Origin: JBGOUJ01 sp041477005
GTDB lineage: Bacteria; Acidobacteriota; Terriglobia; Bryobacterales; JACQDG01
DNA: 6,135 nucleotides
Assembly (NCBI GenBank): GCA_041477005.1
Contig: JBGOUJ010000468.1
Coordinates: 1 to 6,135 of the forward strand
Reading direction: 5' to 3'
A model generated the notes under the pieces. It was given only the letters and a program-made list of their open reading frames with translations, was not told the DNA's origin and did no database searches. Shown here piece after piece: positions 1 through 6,023 of this stretch. A program made the position numbers and the translations under genes. Position 1 is the stretch's first letter, and each line of letters starts with the position of its first letter.

Positions 1-518
1 GACTTGCCTCCTCCTTCGTGCTGCCCGACGTTGATGCCTGCGTTGAGTTGCTGAAAAATCTGGTCATCCCGCGTGAACAGAGCGCGATTGAAGACCTCGG
101 CGTTCCGTAAGTCAACGGAAGGCTCGATCGTCTTCGCGGTGATCACAATGCTCTCTTTCTGCTCCGCAACCTGCGAGAACTGCAGGTCCAGGGTTGTCAT
201 TTGGCCGGAGACAATGGTTAGAGTGTTGCTCGTCGTGGCGAGTCCGGGCGCTTCCACTGTCAGCCGGTATTCTCCCGGGGCAACGGCGGTGATTTGATAA
301 TGCCCCTGTGCGTCGGTGTTGGTTTCGAGCGAGGACGATGCCGCTTCCGGCTGCAGCCGAACTCTCGCCCCGGACACGGCCTCTCCCTGGGGATCGGAGA
401 CCCGGCCGGACACGCCGGTATCGGCGTAGGCGCAAACCACGGCCAAGGCCGCGAGAAGCGAAGCCTGAACCGCTCTTGTTTCCAAACGCTTCAGGATCCT
501 CTGGCACCCGCCTGCCAC
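1..518 (-). CDS. TonB-dependent receptor, N-terminal part (runs off the left edge)
   Basis: Reading the minus strand from GTG at 518 gives 172 codons with no stop up to the window edge. Seen: a basic N-terminus (residues 1-15), a hydrophobic stretch ASLLAALAVVCAYA (19-32) with an AYA|D signal peptidase I site, then a carboxypeptidase-regulatory-like beta-sandwich domain (about 36-116; GRVSDPQGEAVSGARV, TDAQGHYQITAVAPGEYRLTVEAPG). A TonB-box-like KESIVIT follows (121-127), then the start of a plug domain ending at GQHEGGGK. Family knowledge: such receptors import siderophores, glycans or other large ligands across the outer membrane using TonB/ExbBD energy. The barrel is outside the window, so the substrate cannot be judged. 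GTG at 518 is chosen because a perfect AAAGGAGG lies 7 nt upstream; an upstream in-frame GTG lies before that site and has none. It is divergent from the 732 gene. The antisense frame at 112-507 is low-quality shadow sequence. Confidence 0.88.
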   Translation of the reverse strand, partial: MAGGCQRILKRLETRAVQASLLAALAVVCAYADTGVSGRVSDPQGEAVSGARVRLQPEAASSSLETNTDAQGHYQITAVAPGEYRLTVEAPGLATTSNTLTIVSGQMTTLDLQFSQVAEQKESIVITAKTIEPSVDLRNAEVFNRALFTRDDQIFQQLNAGINVGQHEGGGK

Positions 519-525
519 AGCGGCG

Positions 526-533
526 CCTCCTTT
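526..533 (-). promoter_or_regulatory. Ribosome binding site of the left receptor gene
   Basis: The minus strand reads AAAGGAGG, then 7 nt (CGCCGCT), then GTG. This is a full-strength Shine-Dalgarno at ideal spacing and fixes the start at 518. It is the only strong Shine-Dalgarno in front of a gene in this window. Confidence 0.85.
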
Positions 534-539
534 TCGTAG

Positions 540-558
540 CACGAAATTTAGTTTCGTG
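540..558. promoter_or_regulatory. Inverted repeat, probable operator
   Basis: CACGAAA and TTTCGTG form perfect 7-bp arms around a 5-nt centre. On the minus strand, outer GTAG (565-562) and CTAC (539-536) add four more complementary bases if a 3-nt bulge is allowed. The repeat begins one base after the -10 box and covers the expected transcription start, a usual place for a repressor operator. No regulator gene is in the window, so the protein is unknown. It could instead form a weak hairpin at the start of the transcript; the centre is not followed by a T-run, so it is not a terminator. Confidence 0.5.
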
Positions 559-587
559 ATACTACCACGGCGTGAGATGGATATCAA
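559..587 (-). promoter_or_regulatory. Sigma70-like promoter of the left receptor gene
   Basis: On the minus strand TTGATA (587-582) matches the -35 consensus at 5 of 6 positions. It is followed by exactly 17 nt and then TAGTAT (564-559), which matches the -10 consensus at 4 of 6. Transcription would start near 552, giving a leader of about 34 nt that includes the ribosome binding site. The promoter is inferred from sequence only; its position directly before a well-supported gene start supports it. Confidence 0.6.
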
Positions 588-710
588 GAAAGTATTACGA
601 TAGCCAAAGGAATTTGGATTTCCGGGCCGTCTCGTGGCGTCCGGGAAGAACACGCTCACCGCCGCCGCGCCCGGCCGAAGCGTGATCGACCGTAGCGGCA
701 TGGATGAAGC

Positions 711-719
711 TGCTAAAAT
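711..719 (+). promoter_or_regulatory. Candidate extended -10 promoter for the membrane protein gene
   Basis: TGCTAAAAT matches the extended -10 pattern (TGn then a 5-of-6 match to TATAAT). No convincing -35 lies 16-18 nt upstream. Transcription would start near 726, only about 6 nt before the GTG at 732, so the message would be almost leaderless. The rest of the divergent spacer (588-710) shows no other clear signal. Confidence 0.35.
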
Positions 720-731
720 CCAGGACTATCC

Positions 732-2516
732 GTGGCCAACCGCCGCCGGGAAAACCGGAAGAAGCAAACTCCGCCGGCCGCCGGCGCGGTGACCGGAGCG
801 CCGGGCCCCACCGCTGCGGCGGCTGGAGCGCCCGGTCGCCCAAGTGCGGCGGCAGGAGCGTCTGGTCGCCCAAGTGCGGCGGCTCGAGCGCCCGGTCGCC
901 CAGGCGCCGTGGCTCGAGCGCCCGTCCCGGCTGCCGGAGCGCCCGTTTCCGCCGCCCGGATCGGCCGCAAGGAGAAACTGCTCTGGGCCTGCCTTCTACT
1001 CGCCGGCTACTGCTCGATCGCCACCTGGGGACAGTTCGACTTCAGCGACCTGATGGGTTATTACACCCTTCAGGCTGACGCCTTTCTGAACGGGCACATC
1101 TATGTGGATTCGCCGCCCCAGCAGGACCTGATCCCGTTCGAGGGGCGGCAGTATCTCCAATGGGGTCCGTTTCCCGCTCTGTTCCACCTGGCGGCGAGGA
1201 TCTTCGACGCGAACCTTTCCGACCGGGTGGCGTGTATCCTGGCCGGCTGGCTGACCGCGCTCGTCTTTCTCGAGATCCTGCTGCTGCTGTGGCGGCGTTA
1301 TTTTCCGGCCGTGCCGAAGTGGGTCTGCCTGTGCTGGTTTTGGGCGTTTGCCCTGGCCACCCCGAACCTGACGGTGGCGGTGCGCGGCGTCATCTACCAC
1401 GAGAGCATCGCGGTCGCCGCCCTGTGCGTCCTGTTTGGTTTCTTCGCCCTTCTTCGCTCGTCGGAGAACTTCTCCCGCTGGTGGATCCTGCTGTGTGGCG
1501 CAGCCATCGGCGCCGCCGTGGCCACTCGTATTACCCAGGCTCTATATGCCTTCGGCTTATTCGCGAGCCTGGCGGCGATCGAGCGTCACGCCCGGCGGCC
1601 GCTACGGACCGCTCTGGCGGATCTGGCTTTCTTCAGCGCCCCCGTTGTCGCCTCCGGCCTGCTGATGCTGGCTTTCAACCAAGCGCGTTTTCACTCTCCC
1701 TGGGAGTACGGCGCCCGCTTCCTGCCGAACGGAGGACGGAGTGCCCCGTTTCGCGCTTATGCGCTGGACCGGGTTCCGGAAAACTTTTGCCACTACGTGC
1801 TGGCGCCCCTACGGTTCAGCCGCGACCTGCCGTGGATTCGGCACATCGGCTGCCAGCCTCAGACCCATACCGAGCGCAGCGAGGACATGTCGTCCGTGTT
1901 CCTGCTTTCCCCGTTCCTACTGCTGGGAGCGCTGGCGTGGGGGCGCCTGCACGGGATCCCCAGGATACTGGCCTGGACCGCCGGCGGCTCCGGCCTGCTG
2001 GCCTTCCTGCCGCTGTTGTTCTTCGACGCCGCGAGTCGCCGCTACATGCAGGACTTCACGCCGGAACTCATGATCCTGGCCTTTCTGGGCGTCGCCGCCC
2101 GCTCGCAGCCGGGAGTGGAGTGGCGCGCCTGGCGCCCGCCGGCCTGGGCCGTTCTGGCCGTCTGCGCCCTGCTCTACGTGCACGTCAGCTTCTTCCAGTC
2201 CTTCTTCTGGTCCCCGGAGGATCCGAACGTGGCCCGGACCTTCGTCGCGCTGAGCCCCCTCGCGCGCCGGATCCTGCCGGGCCAAAAGCTCGACGAGCAG
2301 GAAGCGATGACTCGCAATGACCTGGGAGTGATCTGTCTCCGGCAGGGCCGTTATCCGGAGGCTCTGCAAAACTTCGAGCTGGCCGCCCAACGGATGCCGC
2401 ACTCCGCCGTGATCCGGCAGAACCTGGAGCGGACGCGGCGACTGCTGTCGGGCTCCGTTACAGCCCCAGCGACGCCGCCAGCTCCATCCGCTTCCCCGCC
2501 GCCCGGTCCTCGATGA
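732..2516 (+). CDS. Polytopic membrane protein, GT-C glycosyltransferase-like, with C-terminal TPR
   Basis: The product is 594 residues. Residues 1-80 form a basic, Ala/Pro/Gly-rich tail with 10-residue repeats. About ten or eleven hydrophobic segments follow (near 83-99, 164-188, 197-213, 222-242, 249-283, 296-317, 387-404, 411-430, 441-456, 470-488). The first large loop has acidic FDFSDLMGYY (102-111) and GHIYVDSPPQ (121-130), placed like the catalytic-Asp loop of GT-C enzymes (PMT/ArnT type) that use lipid-linked sugars. Later motifs SPWEYGARF (322-330) and RYMQDFTPELMILA (437-450) resemble acidobacterial proteins of this kind. Residues 526-559 form one TPR (NDLGVICLRQGRYPEALQNF), followed by a capping helix and a Pro-rich end. 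The start is GTG at 732, the first start after the in-frame stop at 714-716; AGGA lies 6 nt upstream. Activity and substrate are inferred only. The last 59 bp overlap the convergent gene. Confidence 0.82.
   Translation: MANRRRENRKKQTPPAAGAVTGAPGPTAAAAGAPGRPSAAAGASGRPSAAARAPGRPGAVARAPVPAAGAPVSAARIGRKEKLLWACLLLAGYCSIATWGQFDFSDLMGYYTLQADAFLNGHIYVDSPPQQDLIPFEGRQYLQWGPFPALFHLAARIFDANLSDRVACILAGWLTALVFLEILLLLWRRYFPAVPKWVCLCWFWAFALATPNLTVAVRGVIYHESIAVAALCVLFGFFALLRSSENFSRWWILLCGAAIGAAVATRITQALYAFGLFASLAAIERHARRPLRTALADLAFFSAPVVASGLLMLAFNQARFHSPWEYGARFLPNGGRSAPFRAYALDRVPENFCHYVLAPLRFSRDLPWIRHIGCQPQTHTERSEDMSSVFLLSPFLLLGALAWGRLHGIPRILAWTAGGSGLLAFLPLLFFDAASRRYMQDFTPELMILAFLGVAARSQPGVEWRAWRPPAWAVLAVCALLYVHVSFFQSFFWSPEDPNVARTFVALSPLARRILPGQKLDEQEAMTRNDLGVICLRQGRYPEALQNFELAAQRMPHSAVIRQNLERTRRLLSGSVTAPATPPAPSASPPPGPR
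810..929 (+). repeat. Four tandem 30-bp repeats inside the membrane protein gene
   Basis: Four consecutive 30-bp units (810-839, 840-869, 870-899, 900-929) keep the reading frame and encode 10-residue blocks close to PSAAARAPGR (residues 27-66). Units 2 and 3 differ by only a few bases; unit 4 has drifted. Degenerate part-copies flank the block (GAVTGAPGP before, AAGAPVSAAR after). The segment lies before the first membrane helix and is probably a disordered tail. Unit number may vary between strains by slippage or unequal recombination. Confidence 0.8.
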
Positions 2517-3603
2517 TCAGCCGGCCGCCCTCCAGCCGCACGTCATCGATCTTCCGGAAGCCCTCCGGCGTGCGCGTGTAGAAGAACAGAAAGCGCGAGC
2601 CGATCTTCGATTTCGCCGGCAGCCAGCGATAGACCGGCGCATCGAACATCGAGCGGGCGCTGATGACTTCCCGCCGCGGCACGTCGAACGGCTGCGTGGA
2701 GAACTCCAGCCCGCGCGCCAGCTTCCCGCTGGGCGGATAGTTTTCCCAATTCTGAGTCCAGGGGAACTCCTCGCGGCGGAACAGATAGCCGAACAGCAGC
2801 CGCTTCTCCGGGTGGAGCGCCGTGACGAACACCAGCCTTCGCGCCGGATCCATCAGGCAGGTGGTGTGATCGCCGGAGCTCGGATTGAGCGGCGCCGCGC
2901 GCAGATCGATGGCGCCGCCGGCGACGCTCGGCGCCATGGGCCAGGTGAAATCCTCGGACGAAGGCAGCCGGTGGGCGAGCCCGCCCCCCGCTTTCTCGTG
3001 CGGGCGGGTCTTGGCGCGGCTGGCCGACATATCGACCACCGTCTTGCCCGGCTCGAGAAAGGGCGAGCCGATCGTGGCGTGTTCGGCCCAGCAAGCGGGA
3101 CGGTCGAACCCCAGCAGACTTTCCAGCTCGCTTTCGACATAGACGACGCTCTCGCCGTCGGCCAGTTGGAGGGTCCGCGTCAAGTTCTCCTCGACCAGCG
3201 GCAGTTTTACCGAAAAGACGAGAGTCGTCACCCCTCCCTTCTTGCCGGACGACTGCAACGACCAGGGTTGGATGTGAGCTTCGCCGTGACCGGTCATGCC
3301 GGCCGCCTGCTCTTGGGCCGATACGGGGCCGAAACCGTCCACGCAAAGGAAGTGCCCCATCGAGGCGCCGAAGGTCGGCTTCTCGCCGGTCTCGCGCGCC
3401 ATCCGCGCGGGATTCCAGAGAGGGCTGAGCTTCTCCGGGTCGTCCCGCAGAATCAGGTTCACCATCGCCCCGCCCTGGGGCAGCATCATCAGCTCCAGCT
3501 TGTCGTTCGACAGGACCAGCGCCGGACGGCCTTCAAAAGTGGCCGGCCCCTGCGCCAAAGCGCAACCACCCAACCCTACGAGCGCCAGCGAAAGGAAACG
3601 CAT
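2458..3603 (-). CDS. Exported aldose-1-epimerase-like (galactose mutarotase-fold) protein
   Basis: The product is 381 residues. The N-terminus MRFLSLALVGLGGCALAQG is a short signal sequence. LGGC (11-14) could be a lipobox; ALA|Q (15-18) is an alternative signal peptidase I site. The body looks like the beta-sandwich of the mutarotase superfamily: LELMMLPQGGAMVNL (36-50), WNPAR (63-67), TGHGEAHIQPW (104-114), WAEHATIGSPFLEPG (172-186), NWENYPPSGKLARGLEFS (285-302). By position, His110, His175 and Glu300 could correspond to the His/His/Glu catalytic set of mutarotases, but this is inference without an alignment. Family knowledge: these proteins interconvert sugar anomers or only bind carbohydrate. 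ATG at 3603 is the natural start because the signal peptide begins there. There is no Shine-Dalgarno, and an extended -10 sits six bases upstream. The stop (2458-2460) lies inside the convergent membrane protein gene. Confidence 0.8.
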   Translation of the reverse strand: MRFLSLALVGLGGCALAQGPATFEGRPALVLSNDKLELMMLPQGGAMVNLILRDDPEKLSPLWNPARMARETGEKPTFGASMGHFLCVDGFGPVSAQEQAAGMTGHGEAHIQPWSLQSSGKKGGVTTLVFSVKLPLVEENLTRTLQLADGESVVYVESELESLLGFDRPACWAEHATIGSPFLEPGKTVVDMSASRAKTRPHEKAGGGLAHRLPSSEDFTWPMAPSVAGGAIDLRAAPLNPSSGDHTTCLMDPARRLVFVTALHPEKRLLFGYLFRREEFPWTQNWENYPPSGKLARGLEFSTQPFDVPRREVISARSMFDAPVYRWLPAKSKIGSRFLFFYTRTPEGFRKIDDVRLEGGRLIIEDRAAGKRMELAASLGL

Positions 3604-3609
3604 GGCCAG

Positions 3610-3618
3610 ATTATGGCA
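3610..3618 (-). promoter_or_regulatory. Extended -10 promoter, possibly giving a leaderless transcript
   Basis: The minus strand reads TGCCATAAT, a TGn extension plus a 5-of-6 match to TATAAT. It is followed by CTGGCC and then ATG at 3603. Starting 7 nt after the -10 would put +1 on the A of the ATG. The -35 position 17 nt upstream is poor (TCGCGA), as often seen with extended -10 promoters. A second AT-rich stretch at about 3645-3655 (TGTAAATAAT on the minus strand) could instead give a leader of about 35 nt. Confidence 0.5.
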
Positions 3619-3743
3619 CAGCCGCTCGCGACTCGCGACCGCGCCGATTATTTACACCCCGGTCTTCGGCGCTGGGCGATAATGAACACTCGTTCGAAAC
3701 TGCCCGGCCACCGCTCCCTTAGGATGGTGTGCAAGAATGCCGA

Positions 3744-3816
3744 TCTCACGCAAAGACCCCACGTACGCCAAGAAAAGCTTCTTTGTCTGCTTAGCGTTCT
3801 TTGCGCCTTTGCACGA
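3744..3816. repeat. Imperfect palindromic element with CAAAG/CTTTG words, probable dispersed repeat
   Basis: The element is centred on AAGCTT (3775-3780). Nested complementary pairs are GCAAAG (3750-3755) with CTTTGC (3807-3812), ACGCCAAG (3765-3772) with CTTAGCGT (3790-3797, one mismatch), and AAGAA (3770-3774) with TTCTT (3779-3783). CTTTGC also recurs at 3799-3804, 8 bp before the outer copy. The minus-strand translation contains KNAKQTKKLFLAYVGSLRE, the type of spurious peptide that common intergenic repeats of this composition give in many genomes. That resemblance is from memory and unverified. The copy looks degenerate. No transposase accompanies it. Confidence 0.55.
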
Positions 3817-3950
3817 AATCCTGCGGCCGGCCGTTTGCCGCTTCCGAGGCCGTGAGGGAGTGGTTGCTGGCAATTTCGTGATTCGCCGCCGCGCCAATGG
3901 GCGGTGGTGACTCCGATCGCCTCCTGGGATACCCGTTCCGTTCAAGTTCT

Positions 3951-5963
3951 ATGCCGACCAAGCTGCATCTCCGAACCCGTCTGGCAGTGGCCGCCGTAGC
4001 CTGCGTATCGCTCGCGCCAGCCGAATGCATTCACGTCGTGGTTCGGGACCCGGCCGGACTCGCCGTGGCGGGCGCCACGCTCCGCAGCGGCAAGGCGGGG
4101 CCGGCGCGAACCGATTCGGCCGGCGAGGCGAAACTCTGCGGCCTCGCTCCCGGCCGCCACGATCTCACCATCGAAGCCGCCGGCTTTGTCGTTGCTTCGG
4201 CGGCCGCTGACGCCCCCGGCGAGGCAACCGTGGCGCTCTCGATTTCCCCGCGCATCGAGTCGCCGGTGGTCGTCACCGGCACGCCCGAGCCGCAGCAACT
4301 GGCCGAGGTCGACCGCAGCATTACGGTGATCCCGGTCGAGAAACCTCTTGTTCCCGGTTCGTGGCTCACCGATCTGCTGAAGACCGATAGCTCGGTCGAC
4401 GTGCTCGAGCGGGGAGTCGATGGAACGCAGGCCGACGTGAGCATCCGCGGCGGCAGCTTCAGCCAGACGCTGGTGCTGGTGGACGGTATTCGGGTGAGCG
4501 ATCCGCAGTCGGGCCATCACAACATGGATCTGCCGCTGCCGATCGAGGCCGTCTCGCAACTGGAGGTGCTGCACGGCAGCGGCTCGACCCTCTACGGCTC
4601 GGACGCTGTGGGCGGGGCGATCAACGTGATCACGCGCAAGCCCGAGGCGGCGGAGCTGCGGCTCTCTTCCGGCCTCGGCGACTTTGGATGGAACCGCGAG
4701 GCCGCGTCGGGATCTTTCCGGCTCGGGCGGTGGGGGCAGCGCGTCAGCGTAGCCCGCGATTTCTCGACCGGCTTCCGTCCGGGGCGCGACTACCGAAATC
4801 TGGCCGAAGCCGCCGAGACCTATCTCGACGAATCCTTCGGCTCGACCAGCCTGCTCGTCGCGCACAACGACCGCCCCTTCGGCGCCAACGGCTTTTACGG
4901 ATCCTACCCGTCGTGGGAGAAGACCAGCGGCACGCTGCTGGCCGCAACCCAGACGGTTCGGTCCCATCGTTTCCAGTTTTCCTATCGCCGCCACTCCGAT
5001 CATTACGTCCTCTATCGCGACCAGCCGGAAATCTTTCAGAATTTCCATACCAGCGAATCGTGGCAGGGCTCCTGGGCCTTCCATCGCGCCATCTCTACGA
5101 AGACGGAGTTCACCGGCGGCGCGGAAGGCCTTTCCGAATCGATTGCCAGCACGAATCTCGGCAATCACCGGCGGGAGCGCGCTTCGGCTTTCGCCGTGTG
5201 GCAGGCCCGGCCGGTCCCGCGCCTGAGCCTGACCGCCGGACTGCGCGAGGAAGTGTACCGCCGCTGGCGCAGCGTTTCGAGCCCCACCGCCTCGGCCGGC
5301 CTCCGGCTGGGCAAAGGCTTCAAAGCGCGGGCCGGGCTGGGCCATGGCTTTCGCGTCCCCACTTACACCGATCTGTATTATCACGATCCTGCCAACGTGG
5401 GGAACCCGAACCTGCGGCCGGAGAGCGCCTGGACCTACGAGGCAGGCCTTGATTGGTGGGGCGGGCGGGGAACCAGCCTGAGCGCCACCTGGTTCGAGCG
5501 CCGGGAGCGCGACACCATCGACTTTGTCCGCCCCGCCGGCGCCACCATCTGGCAGGCGATGAACTTCGAGCGGCTGCACTTCCACGGCGGTGAGGTCGAA
5601 TGGCGGCAGAAGATCGGTCACGCGGAGACGGGGGCGAGCTTCACCATCTTGCGGGCTTCGCAGGAGCTGACCCCGGGCGTGGCTTCCCGCTACGTGTTCA
5701 ATTTTCCCCTCAACTCGGTAGTCTGGCACGCCAACGCGCCGCTAGGCCGCTGGGTAATTGCGCGGACGCGCCTCGGCGTTTTCAACCGCAGTTGGCAGCC
5801 GGCGGTCGGATTGTGGGATGTTGCCATAGCCGGCCAGGGCCGCTTCATACATCCGTTCTTCCAGGTGACCAACCTGCTCAACACCTACTCCGAGGCCTTC
5901 CAAGGTCTGCCCCAGCCGGGACGGTGGATCCGCGGCGGCGTCGAGATCCGGTGGGCGCGGTAG
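3951..5963 (+). CDS. TonB-dependent outer-membrane receptor, BtuB-like, complete
   Basis: From ATG 3951 the product is 670 residues. Residues 1-24 form a signal peptide (KLHLRTR, then LAVAAVACVSLAPA, cleavage APA|E). Residues 26-98 form a carboxypeptidase-regulatory-like domain (VVRDPAGLAVAGATL, LCGLAPGRHDLTIEAAGF). SPVVVTG (104-110) is TonB-box-like. The plug (about 117-229) carries the classic motifs IRGGSFSQTLVLVDGIRVSD (165-184) and GSTLYGSDAVGGAINVITRK (211-230). The barrel (about 235-670) includes GHGFRVPTYTDLYY (464-477), NPNLRPESAWTYEAGL (485-500) and a TNLLNTYSE strand near the end. Plug and length fit the BtuB/vitamin-B12-receptor-like group, but the substrate is not shown: there is no cobalamin gene or riboswitch nearby. 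An in-frame ATG at 3897 would add 18 residues before the signal peptide and has no better ribosome binding site, so 3951 is preferred. The chain ends RWAR, not in the usual terminal Phe/Trp. Confidence 0.9.
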   Translation: MPTKLHLRTRLAVAAVACVSLAPAECIHVVVRDPAGLAVAGATLRSGKAGPARTDSAGEAKLCGLAPGRHDLTIEAAGFVVASAAADAPGEATVALSISPRIESPVVVTGTPEPQQLAEVDRSITVIPVEKPLVPGSWLTDLLKTDSSVDVLERGVDGTQADVSIRGGSFSQTLVLVDGIRVSDPQSGHHNMDLPLPIEAVSQLEVLHGSGSTLYGSDAVGGAINVITRKPEAAELRLSSGLGDFGWNREAASGSFRLGRWGQRVSVARDFSTGFRPGRDYRNLAEAAETYLDESFGSTSLLVAHNDRPFGANGFYGSYPSWEKTSGTLLAATQTVRSHRFQFSYRRHSDHYVLYRDQPEIFQNFHTSESWQGSWAFHRAISTKTEFTGGAEGLSESIASTNLGNHRRERASAFAVWQARPVPRLSLTAGLREEVYRRWRSVSSPTASAGLRLGKGFKARAGLGHGFRVPTYTDLYYHDPANVGNPNLRPESAWTYEAGLDWWGGRGTSLSATWFERRERDTIDFVRPAGATIWQAMNFERLHFHGGEVEWRQKIGHAETGASFTILRASQELTPGVASRYVFNFPLNSVVWHANAPLGRWVIARTRLGVFNRSWQPAVGLWDVAIAGQGRFIHPFFQVTNLLNTYSEAFQGLPQPGRWIRGGVEIRWAR

Positions 5964-5971
5964 GACAGGCC

Positions 5972-5986
5972 CTCCGGCCGCCGGGG
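5972..5986. terminator. Weak GC hairpin between convergent genes
   Basis: CTCCGG (5972-5977) can pair with CCGGGG (5981-5986) across a 3-nt loop, six pairs including one G-U. It is in the 60-bp gap after the receptor stop. There is no T-run on either side, so it is not a standard Rho-independent terminator. It may be chance in GC-rich sequence. Confidence 0.2.
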
Positions 5987-6023
5987 AGCGGCCCGATGGC
6001 GCAACCCAGGAAGGCTGCCGTCC

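Larger units (their letters stand above)
3604..3950. other. Divergent intergenic region between epimerase-like and BtuB-like genes
   Basis: These 347 bases hold no convincing gene. From the left: the extended -10 of the minus-strand gene (3610-3618), a GATAAT box on the plus strand (3678-3683) with no good -35, a palindromic CAAAG/CTTTG element (3744-3816), then a GC-rich stretch up to the receptor start. The half-site words CACGAAAT (3812-3819) and ATTTCGTG (3873-3880) also occur here and match the arms of the operator at 540-558. If the GATAAT box is the receptor promoter, its leader would be about 260 nt and would contain the palindromic element. I could not match the leader to any riboswitch. 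A minus-strand frame at 3652-3945 is open but translates the repeat and has no ribosome binding site. Confidence 0.6.

Noticed and set aside
700..789. Short frame starting at ATG 700
   Set aside because: It stops within about 30 codons and has no ribosome binding site. It overlaps the start of the membrane protein gene and the -10 candidate.
810..929. CRISPR array
   Set aside because: The 30-bp units are directly tandem with no spacers and lie in frame inside a coding region.
1160..2320. Long plus-strand frame inside the membrane protein gene
   Set aside because: The translation is Arg/Pro-rich without recognisable motifs, while the overlapping frame has membrane helices and a TPR.
3700..3800. 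Cobalamin riboswitch upstream of the BtuB-like receptor
   Set aside because: GGATGGTG near 3721 faintly recalls a conserved piece, but I could not find the B12 box or the remaining core elements in order. A covariance-model search would settle it.
2812..3855. Plus-strand frame opposite the epimerase-like gene
   Set aside because: The composition is unlike a protein, it has no recognisable domain, and it extends through the palindromic repeat. The minus-strand frame has a signal peptide and fold motifs.
3652..3945. Small minus-strand gene in the intergenic region
   Set aside because: Its middle is a translation of the palindromic repeat and it has no ribosome binding site. It looks like a typical spurious hypothetical.
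3942..5729. Long open frame on the minus strand opposite the BtuB-like receptor
   Set aside because: It is rich in Arg, Gly and Ala with no domain, signal or ribosome binding site, and lies opposite a receptor with clear motifs. Long antisense frames are expected in GC-rich coding DNA.
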